NCBI GenBank assembly: GCA_963942565.1
Contig: OZ012700.1
Location: forward strand, 1,656,795 to 1,720,794
Origin: Maea johnstoni
Taxonomy: Eukaryota > Annelida > Polychaeta > Spionida > Magelonidae
Length of the DNA stretch: 64,000 nucleotides
Direction of reading: 5' to 3'
A model generated the notes under the pieces. It worked only from the letters and a program-made list of their open reading frames with translations, was not told the origin of the DNA and did no database searches. The position numbers and the translations under genes were made by a program. Shown here in pieces: positions 34,691-46,075 of this stretch. Position 1 is the stretch's first letter. Each line of letters opens with the position of its first letter.

Positions 34691-37600
34691 TAATATATGG
34701 TCAGGCTGGCGACATGTGTATAAACCAGCTCCAAGAAATTCCACCACTTATGGACTAACCAAAAGGAACCACCTGATGAGATTTGCACAGGATCAACATA
34801 AGGTACCATGGATCATCCAGAGAGATTTTCTTTAAATTTAAAGACTGGATCTCTTCAAGAAATGGTGATCTTTGTGATCATTTTTGGATAATCTCACAGG
34901 CAGGATATCTGAAAACTCAGAAAACCGTTAGCCATAAAACTCAAGGAGCTGGATGCTATCACCACCAGGCCACAGACATAAAAGATGTCAACAACCTTCT
35001 GGCCATAAAAACATCCACAGCGCCGGCCTGACCACCTCTGCTTATACCATCTGATAAGGACTCCACTGTACCCAGACATATTAACCCCTTCCTTCAACTC
35101 AACCTATACTTCAATAATTCTCAAAGCAGACATTATCTCCATCCCTGCTTCTACCATCTCACAAGGACTTTCTCTACACACAGACTAATTAACCCTTTCA
35201 CTCAACTCATCCTGTACTTCAGTAGTTCTCCACTCGGATATTATCTCCATTCCTGGATGCTTTTCTGACTACTTGAACATTCCTTCAACTCATCCTGTAC
35301 TTCAATAGTTCTCCACTCGGATACTATCTCCATTCCTGGATCCTCTCCTGACTACTTGAACATTCCTTCACCTACTCTGGCTGGAGCCATCATATATCTC
35401 TCAACTGGACATTTACATGGACATTTGCTTGTCAACACTGGCACCAAGGACTCTTAGTCATTCTAAGACCCTATCCTGAACTTTATTTTTATCATTTACA
35501 ATTTGGACTCTATAATGCCTTTCTCACTATGTTCTATATCACTGAGTTTTCTCATTGTGGTCAGCCTTGCCAACAATCTTCCAGGCAGTACATCAGAAAA
35601 TCATCTGAATACACACATTAGCAAAAATGTTGATGCTTATATTCAGAGAAGCTATACAGGGCAAAGTATACCTTACGGTAAACATACCCTGCTATTCAGC
35701 CTGGGAATAGGCAGAGACATAGCATTAAAGAAGGGCAAGGCTGGTAGCAATCAGACCTCACTGACGAAATTTTTGTTTATTATTGCAATGTTATTAGCTG
35801 GTGATATTCAAAGTAACCCAGGCCCTAACTATAAGAATCCATGCGGGGAATGCTATAAACCTGTTAAATCAAACCAACAGGGTCTCTGGTGTGATGGATG
35901 TGACATATGGTTTCATAGCAAATGCCACGACATCACAACAGAGGAGTACATCTCCCTAGCAAACTCATCACACCTATGGCTTTGTAAAAATTGCGCTCTG
36001 CCTTTCTCTTTAGAACAAAATATCAGCCTAGGTGAAAGTTTCTCTAATTTTCTAGACAGTGATGACAGCCTATCGGATGAAAATGCTTTCCCTGAATATT
36101 ATAAGAAATTAAGGGAAATGCATATAAATTGTCCACATAAGTTGATCATCACTCATTTGAATATCAACAGTCTAAGAAACAAGTCATATGAAATTCATGA
36201 CCTACTCCAAAACAACTATATTGATATCCTGGTTCTTTCGGAAACAAAACTTAATGAATCATTTCCTGACCCCCAATTTGCTATACCAAATTATCGACTC
36301 TTTAGACGTGACAGAAATGGGCATGGAGGAGGCCTGATAGCTTATATCAGGTCTGATATCCCATGCAGACGTCTAACCCAACTAGAATCAAAATCTTTAG
36401 AAACCATTGTTGTGGAACTAAAACTAAAAACTGAAAACTGGATATTAATATCTTGTTATAGACCACCAAACCTTCCTGACTCTGTCTTTACAAAGAATAT
36501 AACCACTATCCTGGATAAATCTTCAGTCAAAACCGACAACATACTGGTGCTGGGCGATCTCAATTATAATTTACTAGATAATCATAGGCATGGCAGAACA
36601 CTATCAGATATAAATGACATATTTGATATGTCCTGTCTGCTTTCTAAGCCAACATGTTTTAAAGGTGATCAAGGCATTCTGCTTGATGTTTTTCTAACAA
36701 ATAGACCTAAGAAATTCTATAAATCAACATCAATTGAGACAGGTATTAGTGATTTTCACCACATGATTATCACTGTGATGAAGGGCTCAAACCAAAAACC
36801 ATCACAGAAGTACCAAACTTCTCGCAGTTACAAAAAATTTAATGAAACCAAATTTCTATATGATCTTAACAATGATTTAGCTACAGTTGATATTACCCTC
36901 TCTGACTATGAGAAAAACTGCTCAACTCTGAGTAATACTATCAAAAATGTTATTGACCGTCATGCCCCTATAAAGACCAGGAAGATTAGAAACCACTCCT
37001 CACCAGCCATGAATGGTGAATGGAGAAGGGCTATTTATAAGAAAAACATGCTAAAGAACTATTTCTTTAAATTCAAATCACAATCATACTGGGAAGCCTA
37101 TAGAAAGCAGCGAAACTACTGCACTAGGTTAAAGAAAATCTTTATCAAAAAGTTTTTCGATGAACGCTGCGATGGGGGTACAAAATCACAAAATTTTTGG
37201 AAAACAATTAAACCTTTCCTAAGTAAGAAATCTGGCTCCGGTGATACTGATATCATATTGTTGGAAAATGACAAAGTCATTACTGATGGAGGGAATGTAT
37301 GCGAAATTCTTAATGATTATTATGTTAACATTGCGAAGAATATTGGCATTGATAATGAAGAGGATGATATTGCACAGCACCAGGATGTTGAATATATTGC
37401 TAATAACCACCCACAAGATACTTTTCAATTTGATGTTGTCGATGAAGTCCAAGTCTATAAAAAACTTAAAGAAATTAACCCAAAAAAAGCAACTGGTCCT
37501 GATGATATTCCACCAAAGCTTGTAAAGCTGGGTTCACCAGTACTCGCTCCTATTATTACCAAGGTGATAAATTATGGCATTACCACATCCAATTTCCCTT

Positions 37601-39235
37601 CAAGTCTCAAGATGGCTAATGTTAGCCCTGTTTATAAGAAAAATGACAACATGTCAAAAGGAAACTACAGGCCTGTCAGTGTACTACCTACTATATCCAA
37701 AATATTTGAGAGCATACTGGCAGATCAACTCTCCATCTTCTTAGAAACTGTGTATAATCCATTTACAGCAGCTTTCAGAAAACAACATAGCTGTCAGTCA
37801 GTTTTGATTAAAATTATTGAGGACTGGAAGCAGGCTCTTGATCAGAACAAATATGTTGGAGCTGTCCTGATGGACCTGTCGAAAGCTTTTGACTGCCTCC
37901 CTCACAATCTACTTCTGGCTAAATTAAAAGCTTATGGCCTTACTGATCACTCAATTAATTTGCTGAGAAATTACCTTTCAAACAGAAAGCAAAGGGTTAA
38001 GATTGGAAATAACTGTAGTGAGTGGCAAAATATCACCAAAGGTGTCCCCCAGGGATCTATACTCGGCCCAATTCTATTCAACATTTTCCTAAATGACATT
38101 TTTGCATCTTTAAATGAAACAACTCTTTATAACTACGCAGATGATAATACAATCTGCAACAGTGATGAGAATATTGAAAATGTCAAGTCACACCTAGTAA
38201 GTATGACTAAAATTGCCATTGACTGGTTCGAAAGAAACTGCATGCAAGCAAACCCTGAAAAATTTCAGGCAATTTTTCTTGCCCCTGGTCACAAAAAGGT
38301 GCAAACAGACTTCTCCATTGACAACATCAACATCAAACTTGAAAAATCTGTAAAACTTCTAGGTGTAGAATTGGATGACAAACTGAAATTTGACATTCAA
38401 GTATCCTCAATGTGTAAGAAGGCTGCAAAACAACTTAATGCTCTTAAGAGAATTGGTCACCTCTTAGACCAATCCAGCAGACTGACAATTTTTCGCGCCT
38501 ACATAATGTCAAATTTCAACTACTGCCCCCTTGTATGGCACTTCTGCTCCAAGAAAAATCTCTCCAAGCTAGAGAGGATACAGGAACGAGCCCTACGCTT
38601 TGTTTACAGGGATTACAAAAGCAGCTATGAGAAGCTACTAGACCAGGCTAAACTACAAAGCTTACATCTAGGTAGACTGAGATCCCTAGCTACAGAGATT
38701 CACAAAGCTGTCCATGGAGGGGCCCCTCCCTATGTCAGCTCTCTTTTCACAGAGAGAGAATCTGAATACAGCCTTAGAAGGAACCACTCTCTAATATTAC
38801 CTCCATATAACACCATCTCCTTTGGGAAGCAATCAATTAGATATACTGGACCTAAGGTATGGAACTCCCTACCTAACAACTTAAGACAAACAACATCACT
38901 AAAAGAGTTCAAAAACCTAATCTCAACCTGGTCTGGAACTAACTGTACCTGCTCTCTCTCTGCTGCTATAAGTAATACCAGTAAATGAGCAGAAGTAGTT
39001 TCTATTTTACTCAATAATCATAAACACATGTCCTGAAAGACTGAAGTTATTACTCATTGTCAATTGATATGTGCCAACTTACTTCCCCTCTACTGATCAT
39101 TTATATTGCTGTTAAACCCTGTATGTTATATTTTGAATTGTTATTTTGTAGTCGGCCAAGAGCCCTGGCAGCTCGTGTTTACTATGTAAAATTATTACCG
39201 ATTTGAAATAAAGATTATCTATAATCTATCTATCT
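34691..39235 (+). mobile_element. Full-length CR1/L2-group LINE, apparently intact
   Basis: About 4.5 kb: a 5' untranslated region of about 0.8 kb, one 1161-codon frame, and a 3' untranslated region ending CGGCCAAGAGCCCTGGCAGC...AAATAAAG and then (TATC)n. The 5' region contains about three tandem copies, between 35090 and 35370, of an 84-100 bp unit around CATCCTGTACTTCA...TCTCCATTCCTGG, which may be promoter repeats. The element sits inside a (TATG)n tract and has a long shared sequence on both sides. With no stop in its frame it is one of the youngest insertions in the window. Confidence 0.9.
35503..38988 (+). CDS. LINE polyprotein: 2A-like motif, PHD finger, endonuclease, reverse transcriptase
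   Basis: 1161 residues. A hydrophobic, signal-like start (about 6-24) and a second hydrophobic run (90-99) lead into DIQSNPGP (101-108), which matches the 2A consensus D-x-E-x-N-P-G-P except Gln for Glu. Next comes a C4HC3 PHD finger (C114, C117, C130, C133, H138, C141, C161, C164), then an APE-type endonuclease (about 213-428: N220, E247, GDLN 351-354, SDFHH 416-420), then a reverse transcriptase with AVLMDLSKAFD (D791), GVPQGSILGP (847-856) and YADD (878-881). The C-terminal domain ends with VWNSLPNNL. All catalytic motifs are present. Family role: target-primed reverse transcription. 2A motifs cause ribosome skipping and are known in CR1-type LINEs of marine deuterostomes. Confidence 0.93.
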   Translation: MDSIMPFSLCSISLSFLIVVSLANNLPGSTSENHLNTHISKNVDAYIQRSYTGQSIPYGKHTLLFSLGIGRDIALKKGKAGSNQTSLTKFLFIIAMLLAGDIQSNPGPNYKNPCGECYKPVKSNQQGLWCDGCDIWFHSKCHDITTEEYISLANSSHLWLCKNCALPFSLEQNISLGESFSNFLDSDDSLSDENAFPEYYKKLREMHINCPHKLIITHLNINSLRNKSYEIHDLLQNNYIDILVLSETKLNESFPDPQFAIPNYRLFRRDRNGHGGGLIAYIRSDIPCRRLTQLESKSLETIVVELKLKTENWILISCYRPPNLPDSVFTKNITTILDKSSVKTDNILVLGDLNYNLLDNHRHGRTLSDINDIFDMSCLLSKPTCFKGDQGILLDVFLTNRPKKFYKSTSIETGISDFHHMIITVMKGSNQKPSQKYQTSRSYKKFNETKFLYDLNNDLATVDITLSDYEKNCSTLSNTIKNVIDRHAPIKTRKIRNHSSPAMNGEWRRAIYKKNMLKNYFFKFKSQSYWEAYRKQRNYCTRLKKIFIKKFFDERCDGGTKSQNFWKTIKPFLSKKSGSGDTDIILLENDKVITDGGNVCEILNDYYVNIAKNIGIDNEEDDIAQHQDVEYIANNHPQDTFQFDVVDEVQVYKKLKEINPKKATGPDDIPPKLVKLGSPVLAPIITKVINYGITTSNFPSSLKMANVSPVYKKNDNMSKGNYRPVSVLPTISKIFESILADQLSIFLETVYNPFTAAFRKQHSCQSVLIKIIEDWKQALDQNKYVGAVLMDLSKAFDCLPHNLLLAKLKAYGLTDHSINLLRNYLSNRKQRVKIGNNCSEWQNITKGVPQGSILGPILFNIFLNDIFASLNETTLYNYADDNTICNSDENIENVKSHLVSMTKIAIDWFERNCMQANPEKFQAIFLAPGHKKVQTDFSIDNINIKLEKSVKLLGVELDDKLKFDIQVSSMCKKAAKQLNALKRIGHLLDQSSRLTIFRAYIMSNFNYCPLVWHFCSKKNLSKLERIQERALRFVYRDYKSSYEKLLDQAKLQSLHLGRLRSLATEIHKAVHGGAPPYVSSLFTERESEYSLRRNHSLILPPYNTISFGKQSIRYTGPKVWNSLPNNLRQTTSLKEFKNLISTWSGTNCTCSLSAAISNTSK

Positions 39236-39604
39236 ATATGTACGTATGAATGTATGTATGTGTGTATGTATGCATCCATTTACGTATGTATGTATGAATG
39301 TATGTATGTATGTATCTATGTGTGAATTTAAGTTTGTATGTATGTGTGTATGTATGTATGTGCGTTAGTATGTGTGTATGTATGTATGTAGGTATGTGTG
39401 TATGTATGTAAGAATGTATCTATGTATGTATCTATGTATGTGCGTAAGTAGGTATGAATGTATGTCTGTATTTATGTGTGTATGTATGTATGTGTGTTAG
39501 TATGTATGTATGTATGTATGTATGTATGTATGTGTGTATGTATGTATTGATGTATCTATATATGTATCCATATATGTGCGTATGTAGGTATGAATGTATG
39601 TATG
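39236..39604. repeat. (TATG)n-type tract, right of the intact LINE
   Basis: A continuation of the array seen at 34484-34690, sharing long stretches with it. It is ended by the hAT-like element at 39605. Confidence 0.9.
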
Positions 39605-41312
39605 CAGGGGCGGATCCAGCTTCGCAGTTTGACCTATGCACCATCAGATTATTGAAAGATCGCCACATGTTTTCTACTTTAAATGCCGCGGGGCGTGGGT
39701 GAGGGGGGGGGGGGGCTTTTCTGCATTTCAAGAATTTAACAGGTAACCTTGTTCTCACTTAGCCTCTTGTGGGTACTTATTTTTTACCCTTTTAGCAGGT
39801 TGAAGATATTTATTTTTTTTTTTTTTGGGGGGGGGGGTGTTAAAAACTGAAAAATAATGCTCTGAGCCCATCTTGCAAACTATGATTCATGAACCTTCAA
39901 GTATCACATATGCGGAAGGAAGGGTAGGTTTTACTCCATTCAAACTTATTTTGGAATTGCTGTGGAAAATAAGAGAAATGCAAAATTCACCTATCCAATT
40001 CCATAACTCTTTAAGATAAAAATGTCAAAACCGTTTTCTATAAATATGTCAATTTAAAGCAAATTTGTTGAATTAGATACTCAAATTGCATGTTGATTTG
40101 AAGCGATTGTGACTTGATGAAATTCCATAATGAGAAAAGGGTCAACAACCTCTCCTGATTGCGTCTTAGATAAATAAAAACAAGTGAATATGAAACCAGC
40201 AGGTCAACCTGAACAGGCTACTCTCAAAGAATAGCCTAAGAGTCGTGCTCTGCGCATATTGGCGCTCAGGTTTCTATGGATTGTAAATGATACGAGAGCC
40301 CTGATTGGTCCGTGTTCCCTCGCGCTGATGCCAGATCAGAGACCCTGACATGTTCAGGCCTTCACTATAGCGCACATTGTAATTAGTCTCTCTTGCTACA
40401 CATCCATTATTTTCTTTGTCTAAGATTGTATGCAAGCCTGTGGGAGCCATTCTAGCAGCAGGTATTTTAGTTTTCCTAATGATAGCCTAAACATTCACTG
40501 TTAATTATGAGGAAAAGTGTGTTGGCTTTAATTGATATAAAAATCTCAAATGACCCTATGTTCACAAAGTAACCCAGTGAACAAACTACGATAGAAACGA
40601 GAGATATTTCATTTATTTCTTACAATTAATGTTATATAAAAGTTCTGAGACTATCAGGTTTCTGTATGTAACGCTAATCAAAAGCTTATAAGAAACTGGG
40701 GGTCCGTATGTTCGTTGTTCTACAGGGGTTTTATTATGAAGAAAGGGTGTCAATTTCGGGTCTTAACACAAGGTTTTGGAATAAATACACAGATTTCCTA
40801 CAAAAAAACACAATCGTTCAAACCCATCTAACCATGCATATTTGGCAAAACAAGAATCATAAGACGTTATTCAGTCACTGATCAAGACTGCCGGCAATAA
40901 TAGATTGGCATTGTCACTGGTGCACCCTCAATCAGGATGCATCACTCAGTCGGAAGTGCAATTGATGATGGGAGCGGATTCCGCTACCCCCGCCCCCTCT
41001 AACCCATCCTGCCGGACCTGACGCACAGCGGCGACTAGCCAGACTCCCCAGAGAATACTAGCTAGCCTGGTCGTCCGGAGCCTTAGATTATACACATTTC
41101 CGGTCATTTACTTCCTGCTCTACAGAGACAGACGCCATTGCGTAAATATCGAACCTCCCAAAGTTGGATCGCCACTGCTTCCCAAACAATTACAAGAAAT
41201 GGCGAGTTTGGACTCTTAAAATTGACCGATGCACTTTGATATGAAACGATGCACTTTCGAGATTAATCGATGCACGTGCATCGATGCAAACTGGTGTGGA
41301 TCCGCGCCATAC
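39605..41312. mobile_element. hAT-like non-autonomous element inserted in the (TATG)n tract
   Basis: The left end CAGGGGCGGATCCAGCTTCG and, inverted, the right end GTGTGGATCCGCGCCATA share GGCGGATCCA followed by CAGTTTG within about 25 bp. (TATG)n lies directly outside both ends. Ends starting CAGGGGCGGATCCA are common in hAT elements. It contains poly-G runs (39698-39714, 39826-39837) and no transposase frame. The 8-bp target duplication cannot be read in repeat sequence. Confidence 0.55.
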
Positions 41313-41432
41313 TATGTGTGTATGTATCTATCTATCTATATATATATGTGTGTATGCATGTATGAATGTATGTATGTGTATTTATACATGTGTGTATGTA
41401 TCTATCTATCTATCTATGTGTGTATGTATGTT
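41313..41432. repeat. (TATG)n/(TATC)n tract, third part
   Basis: The remaining part of the same microsatellite region, 55 bp before the transporter exon. Confidence 0.85.
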
Positions 41433-41486
41433 ATGGACCAATGAGCGTATACATTCCTAAAAGTTGTACTTTTTCTTTATTTCCAG

Positions 41487-41726
41487 ACAGTATGGCAGCG
41501 AAGGCGATGTGCTGTAACAGTTTTGCAATAAGGAGTGTTTTGAAAAAACATAAACTGCTTATTGCAAGTGTCATTGGTATACTAGCAGGATTTGCAATAG
41601 GATTCGGGTTGAGACCACTGGATCTTTCGAAGGAAGTCATTCTATGGATCGGAATATGGGGCGAATTGTTTCTGCGCATGCTCAAGTTGATTATACTTCC
41701 GCTTTTAGTCACAAGCCTCATCGTAG
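41487..41726 (+). CDS. SLC1A: EAAT/SLC1A glutamate transporter, first coding exon
   Basis: Bounded by TTTATTTCCAG before 41487 and GTAAGAA from 41727. Start codon at 41492. It encodes [20 protein letters not shown], then transmembrane segment 1 ([20 protein letters not shown]), then [39 protein letters not shown], which matches EAAT TM1-TM2 (family pattern FPGELLMRMLQMLVLPLI..SLV). It ends in phase 1. An upstream in-frame extension through the (TATG)n tract is rejected because of the splice acceptor. Family role: sodium-coupled glutamate/aspartate uptake at the plasma membrane, as a trimer. The upstream exon must be non-coding and was not identified. Confidence 0.9.
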
Positions 41727-41728
41727 GT

Positions 41729-42042
<314 letters not shown>

Positions 42043-42371
42043 GCGTTCAGAGCAAGAAGGTAAAAGTACATTGCAAACTTAAATTTCATTTCACACAATA
42101 GATGGCAGGCCAAGCATTATAACCCTATACAATGGGAATGGGATGATCCATCCGTTTCTATGTCACGTATCCAATATATTTCAAAGGGCAATAGTTAAGT
42201 TGACATCTGTAGTCTTGTTGATCCGGCAGGAGAGGTTCCAACAGACTTTTTCAAATGAATCTGCAGAAGAACCTTCAATAATTCACATACATCAAAAAAA
42301 TGTAGATGTATTAGTAAGCGTTGACTATCAACCCAGACCATTAAAGAATTGTTTGCTATTACCACTGTCAC

Positions 42372-42452
42372 CACTGAGAGATATCTGTGGCGTATTGGTT
42401 AGGAAGTCTGATCAAGAATATTTCAGCACAGGTTCGATTCTCAGTGGGAGTA
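42372..42452 (+). other. tRNA-like module L1 (Pol III boxes)
   Basis: A-box TGGCGTATTGG (42388-42398) and B-box GGTTCGATTCT (42431-42441), 32 bp apart. Does not fold as a full tRNA. Part of the left arm. Confidence 0.55.
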
Positions 42453-42799
42453 ACATTTTCTTTTTGTGCTTCATGACTAACACGTTTTTGGTTAAATCTC
42501 TTTTCTTTCTTAGATACACTTAGCTTAGAAAATGTTTAAACTCATTTAATGATACTGAATGACCCAAATAGGGCCCCGTTTCTATGTCACGTATCCAATA
42601 CATTCCGTAGGGCAATAGTTAAGTTGACATCTGTAGTCTTGTTGATTTGGCAGGAGAGGTTCCAACAGACTTTTTCAAATGAATCTGCAGAAGAACCTTC
42701 AATAATTCACATACATCAAAACAAATGTAGATTTATTAGTAAGCGTTGACTATCAACCCTCATCATTGGGGAAATGTTTGCTATTATCTCTGATACCAC

Positions 42800-42876
42800 A
42801 TGAGATATCAGTGGTGTAATGGTTACGAAGTCTGCTTAATAATATCTCAGCACAGGTTCGGTTCTCAGTGGGAGTA
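42800..42876 (+). other. tRNA-like module L2
   Basis: A-box TGGTGTAATGG (42812-42822), B-box GGTTCGGTTCT (42855-42865). Paralogue of L1 in the next tandem unit. Confidence 0.5.
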
Positions 42877-43109
42877 ACTTTTTCTTTTAGCACTTCATGA
42901 ATAACACGTTTCTGGTTAAATCTCTTTTCCTTCCTAGATACACTTAGTTTAGAAAATGTTTAAACTCATATAATGATACTGAATGACCCAGATAGGGCCC
43001 CGTTGAAAGAGGTACTGGGGGGACAGTACAATTACAGAGAAGGGGGAAGGCAAGTGTTGCGGCAGGGCGCTAAAGGCCGCAGGAGGAGTAGAAGATGTCG
43101 ATGTAGTAA

Positions 43110-43151
43110 GGATCCGTGCGCCCAAAAATTGAGTGGCGGGCGCACGGATCC
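43110..43151. other. Perfect 14-bp stem hairpin in the left arm
   Basis: GGATCCGTGCGCCC (43110-43123), a 14-base loop, then GGGCGCACGGATCC (43138-43151). The corresponding place in the right arm (near 61190) has only AAGGATCCATGCGCAG, so the hairpin is specific to the left arm. Confidence 0.8.
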
Positions 43152-43609
43152 AAGCCCAAAGTACAGGTGGAAGGTACATGGATAGGGCACTGATCAGCAC
43201 GTAGGGATGTGTGAAAGGGCAGATAGAAGGTAAATGGGTGGGAGTTGCATTAAGTAATAGTCATGTGCAGCAAGTTTGCATGCAAGTGACAATACCAACG
43301 TCATAGGGAACTTAATGGAACATTTCCTTCATCAACAGATATAAATTAATACTTACACCCATTAAAATTAAGAGAGCTCAATTTTTGTATGAAGGCTAGG
43401 CGTTACTTACATTCATTAAACTATAGATTTTTTTTGAAGAAATTTCCAACTTCACAACTGTGGAAATGTTTATTATAACCAGGGAATTGTATACACAAAA
43501 TCTCTGTTATAACTCAAAGATTAAAGATCGTTTTTTAGCAATGCCCAACATAAAGTCATCGGCCCTTATAGCGAACGGCAAATCAGGCAGACATTCTCTC
43601 TGGGATCAG

Positions 43610-43820
43610 CGGATTTGACCAACGATTCATTTTAGTAAAGTAAAATAAAAATAATAAAAATAAAGACATCGTTATTTAGAGTAGGAAATGTTTCTAAGTG
43701 CCACACGAAGCACTGGGCAGGTGGAAAAAATTATGCTAGTTGCGGGCCGACGGAATCGATCCCGCAACCGCATGTTCTGTAGGCAAGTGCTCAAACCATT
43801 AGGCCACGGCGACCTGTGTA
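43610..43820 (-). mobile_element. tRNA-derived SINE, same core as the one at 24.9 kb
   Basis: On the minus strand: head with A-box TGGCCTAATGG and B-box GGATCGATTCC (about 43812-43750), then CCAGTGCTTCGTGTGGCAC (about 43717-43699), then an A/T-rich tail near 43620. The core CCAGTGCTTCG is shared with the SINE at 24868-25086. No counterpart in the right arm, so it inserted after the arms formed or the right side lost it. Confidence 0.65.
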
Positions 43821-44591
43821 CGATGATAAGTTTGAAAAGAGAACTATATTGATGAAATCCCGTAACTCTATTTGGGATCGTTCCTGGCATTCCGAGTTTA
43901 GTCCTGTCATTTACGTGACTGACAACCGGCGTAAATCTTTGAAAAAGACCGCCTGGCCACTTTTATCAATGACCCCACATATTTACATAGGGCCCAAAAC
44001 TGATTATGACCTACCTTCGTCATGCAAGCTGGTAAATATCCAAATCAAATATAGCTCCTCTTGTCTAACTACTCCAAAACGGCTCGGCATCACTGGAATG
44101 TCGTTAGAACCCAATAAGGAGCGCCAAAATAGCTCAAAATTTGTTTTTGATCTATTAATCTAATGCCTTTTCAAATAAATGAGCAATGGTAATTATATCA
44201 GTACGCCTTTACATGTCGTTAACTTTTTGGCATGACTGGCATCGCAATCCAATTTTGACTATACTATGAACTTGCTATTCTGAGGTTAAATTAATAACAC
44301 TTGTTGCCGTTTCACTTTTGCGGCACTGCACGCCGGGGATGAACATTTGCGTCCAGATAGGGCCCCGTTTCTATGTCACGTATCCAATACATTTCATAGG
44401 GCAATAGTTAAGTTGACATATGTAGTCTTGTTAATTCGGCAGGAGAGGTTGCAACAGACTTTTTCAAATGAATCTGCATAGGAACCTTCAATAATTCACA
44501 TACATAAAGAAAATGTAGATGTATTAGTAAGCGTTGACTATCAACCCAAACCATTGGATAATTGTTTGCTTTTATCAATGAGAACACAGTT

Positions 44592-44668
44592 AGATACCAG
44601 TGGTCTAGTGGTTAGAGAATTAGCTTCCCAATTTGTCAGCACAGGTTCGATTCCCTGAGGCTGCTACT
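44592..44668 (+). other. tRNA-like module L3
   Basis: A-box TGGTCTAGTGG (44601-44611) and B-box GGTTCGATTCC (44644-44654), both near-perfect. It resembles tRNA-Glu/Asp heads, but the acceptor stem does not pair. Confidence 0.6.
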
Positions 44669-45999
44669 TTTTTATTTTTGATTTAGCGCTTCATTGGTAA
44701 CATATCTCTAGTTGGATGCTTCTATTTGTTTCATATATTTATTGATGTGATATTAATTATCTTTATTGATATTCTAACATAGTAATCTCAGTGGTCTAGT
44801 TAGGTTTGATCTGTCTGTCTTCGCAAGCAGAACACAGGGGTTTTACACTTGGGTACCCAGGTACTGCGAGTGTGTATGCAAGAGGATTACCTCTTTCAAT
44901 GGGACCCTATCTGGATACACCTCACCAGTTAGAATGCAAAGCCCCGAGGGATATGACATACTGTCACTACGAACTGTGGTGCAAGTTTTCGTAATCTAGG
45001 GCTGTCAGGGCTTGACAGGAACCTGTTTTGTGTAGGCTGAACTTGGATATGGGTAATCATTTCATCAAGCAGGGCTTGTCGAGCCCTGTCTGGTTGTGTG
45101 CTGGCTGCGAGTTTTACAGCTTGCAGCAGACCGTAGCTACATTATAGTTAGGTGCAAAATCCAGAAAAGGGCTTATTTAAGGCTGTTGAGGCATTTTTTG
45201 TTAAAAGTCGCTAACCAGTGTTTCTAGCCTAATTTTAGGGTGCTGGCTCTGGAAATAACAGACACCAAGCTACATTTTTAGTTTTAACCTCCTAATCAGC
45301 ATTTTTGTGTGAGTTAGCCACTTTTTTGTATGTTAATTTGCATCATGTGTCGGTTTTCCAGGTCAGTGTCCGATCATAGCATATGTGGTATTAAATTAAA
45401 GCTCTTGCCTGATGAATTTCATTCATAGGTAGTTTTGCTAGTTTCAGTGGTTGCCATGGCAACGGGGGCTAAGAAATAATCAAAAACATAGAAAAATGGT
45501 CATTTTCTTTTTTTGTATGATATATCCCCCAACGACACATCTCGGGGCATCATTATGTTTACAAAAAACTTCCATGTCCTGGATATTCTGATTTAGGGTG
45601 AGGGGTATGGAATTGGTGCGTTTTCGTAATTGGTGGTAGATGGCAAAATTTCATCTGAGCTAAGGCGGCCACTTTTCTTCTATTTTAGGAAGATTTTTTT
45701 CCAAAGAATCTATGGGAGAGGGAGCTAAAAAAAGTTAAAAGAATAATTGAAAAGCCTGTTATACAAGCTTAGCGATATCTTTTCTATTGTCAGAAACCCT
45801 CGTGTACATTCTGTAGGGTACGAATGTTAAGGGTATGAACACAGGTATCATTTCATATGTTAGGCGATTTTTCAACAGACCTTTCAAATGAATCTGCATT
45901 TGAACCTTCAAAAGTAAACATACATCAAGTAAATGTTGATTTACTCTAAAGTATTGATTGCCAACAGAAACGATATCTCAAATTTTCGCCCTCCCTACT

Positions 46000-46075
46000 G
46001 TGATTCCGATGGTCAAATGGTTAGAGAGTTTGCTCCTCAAACAGTCATCACAGGTTCGATTCCCTTAGACATGCT
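46000..46075 (+). other. tRNA-like module L4
   Basis: A-box TGGTCAAATGG (46010-46020) and B-box GGTTCGATTCC (46053-46063). Same family as R1 in the right arm. Confidence 0.6.

Noticed and set aside
41366-41491. N-terminal extension of the EAAT protein through the (TATG)n tract
   Set aside because: A clear splice acceptor (TTTATTTCCAG) precedes the ATG at 41492, and the extension is microsatellite translation.
44592-44668. Functional tRNA genes at this and the other A/B-box modules
   Set aside because: Acceptor and anticodon stems do not pair, and the modules recur inside repeat units.
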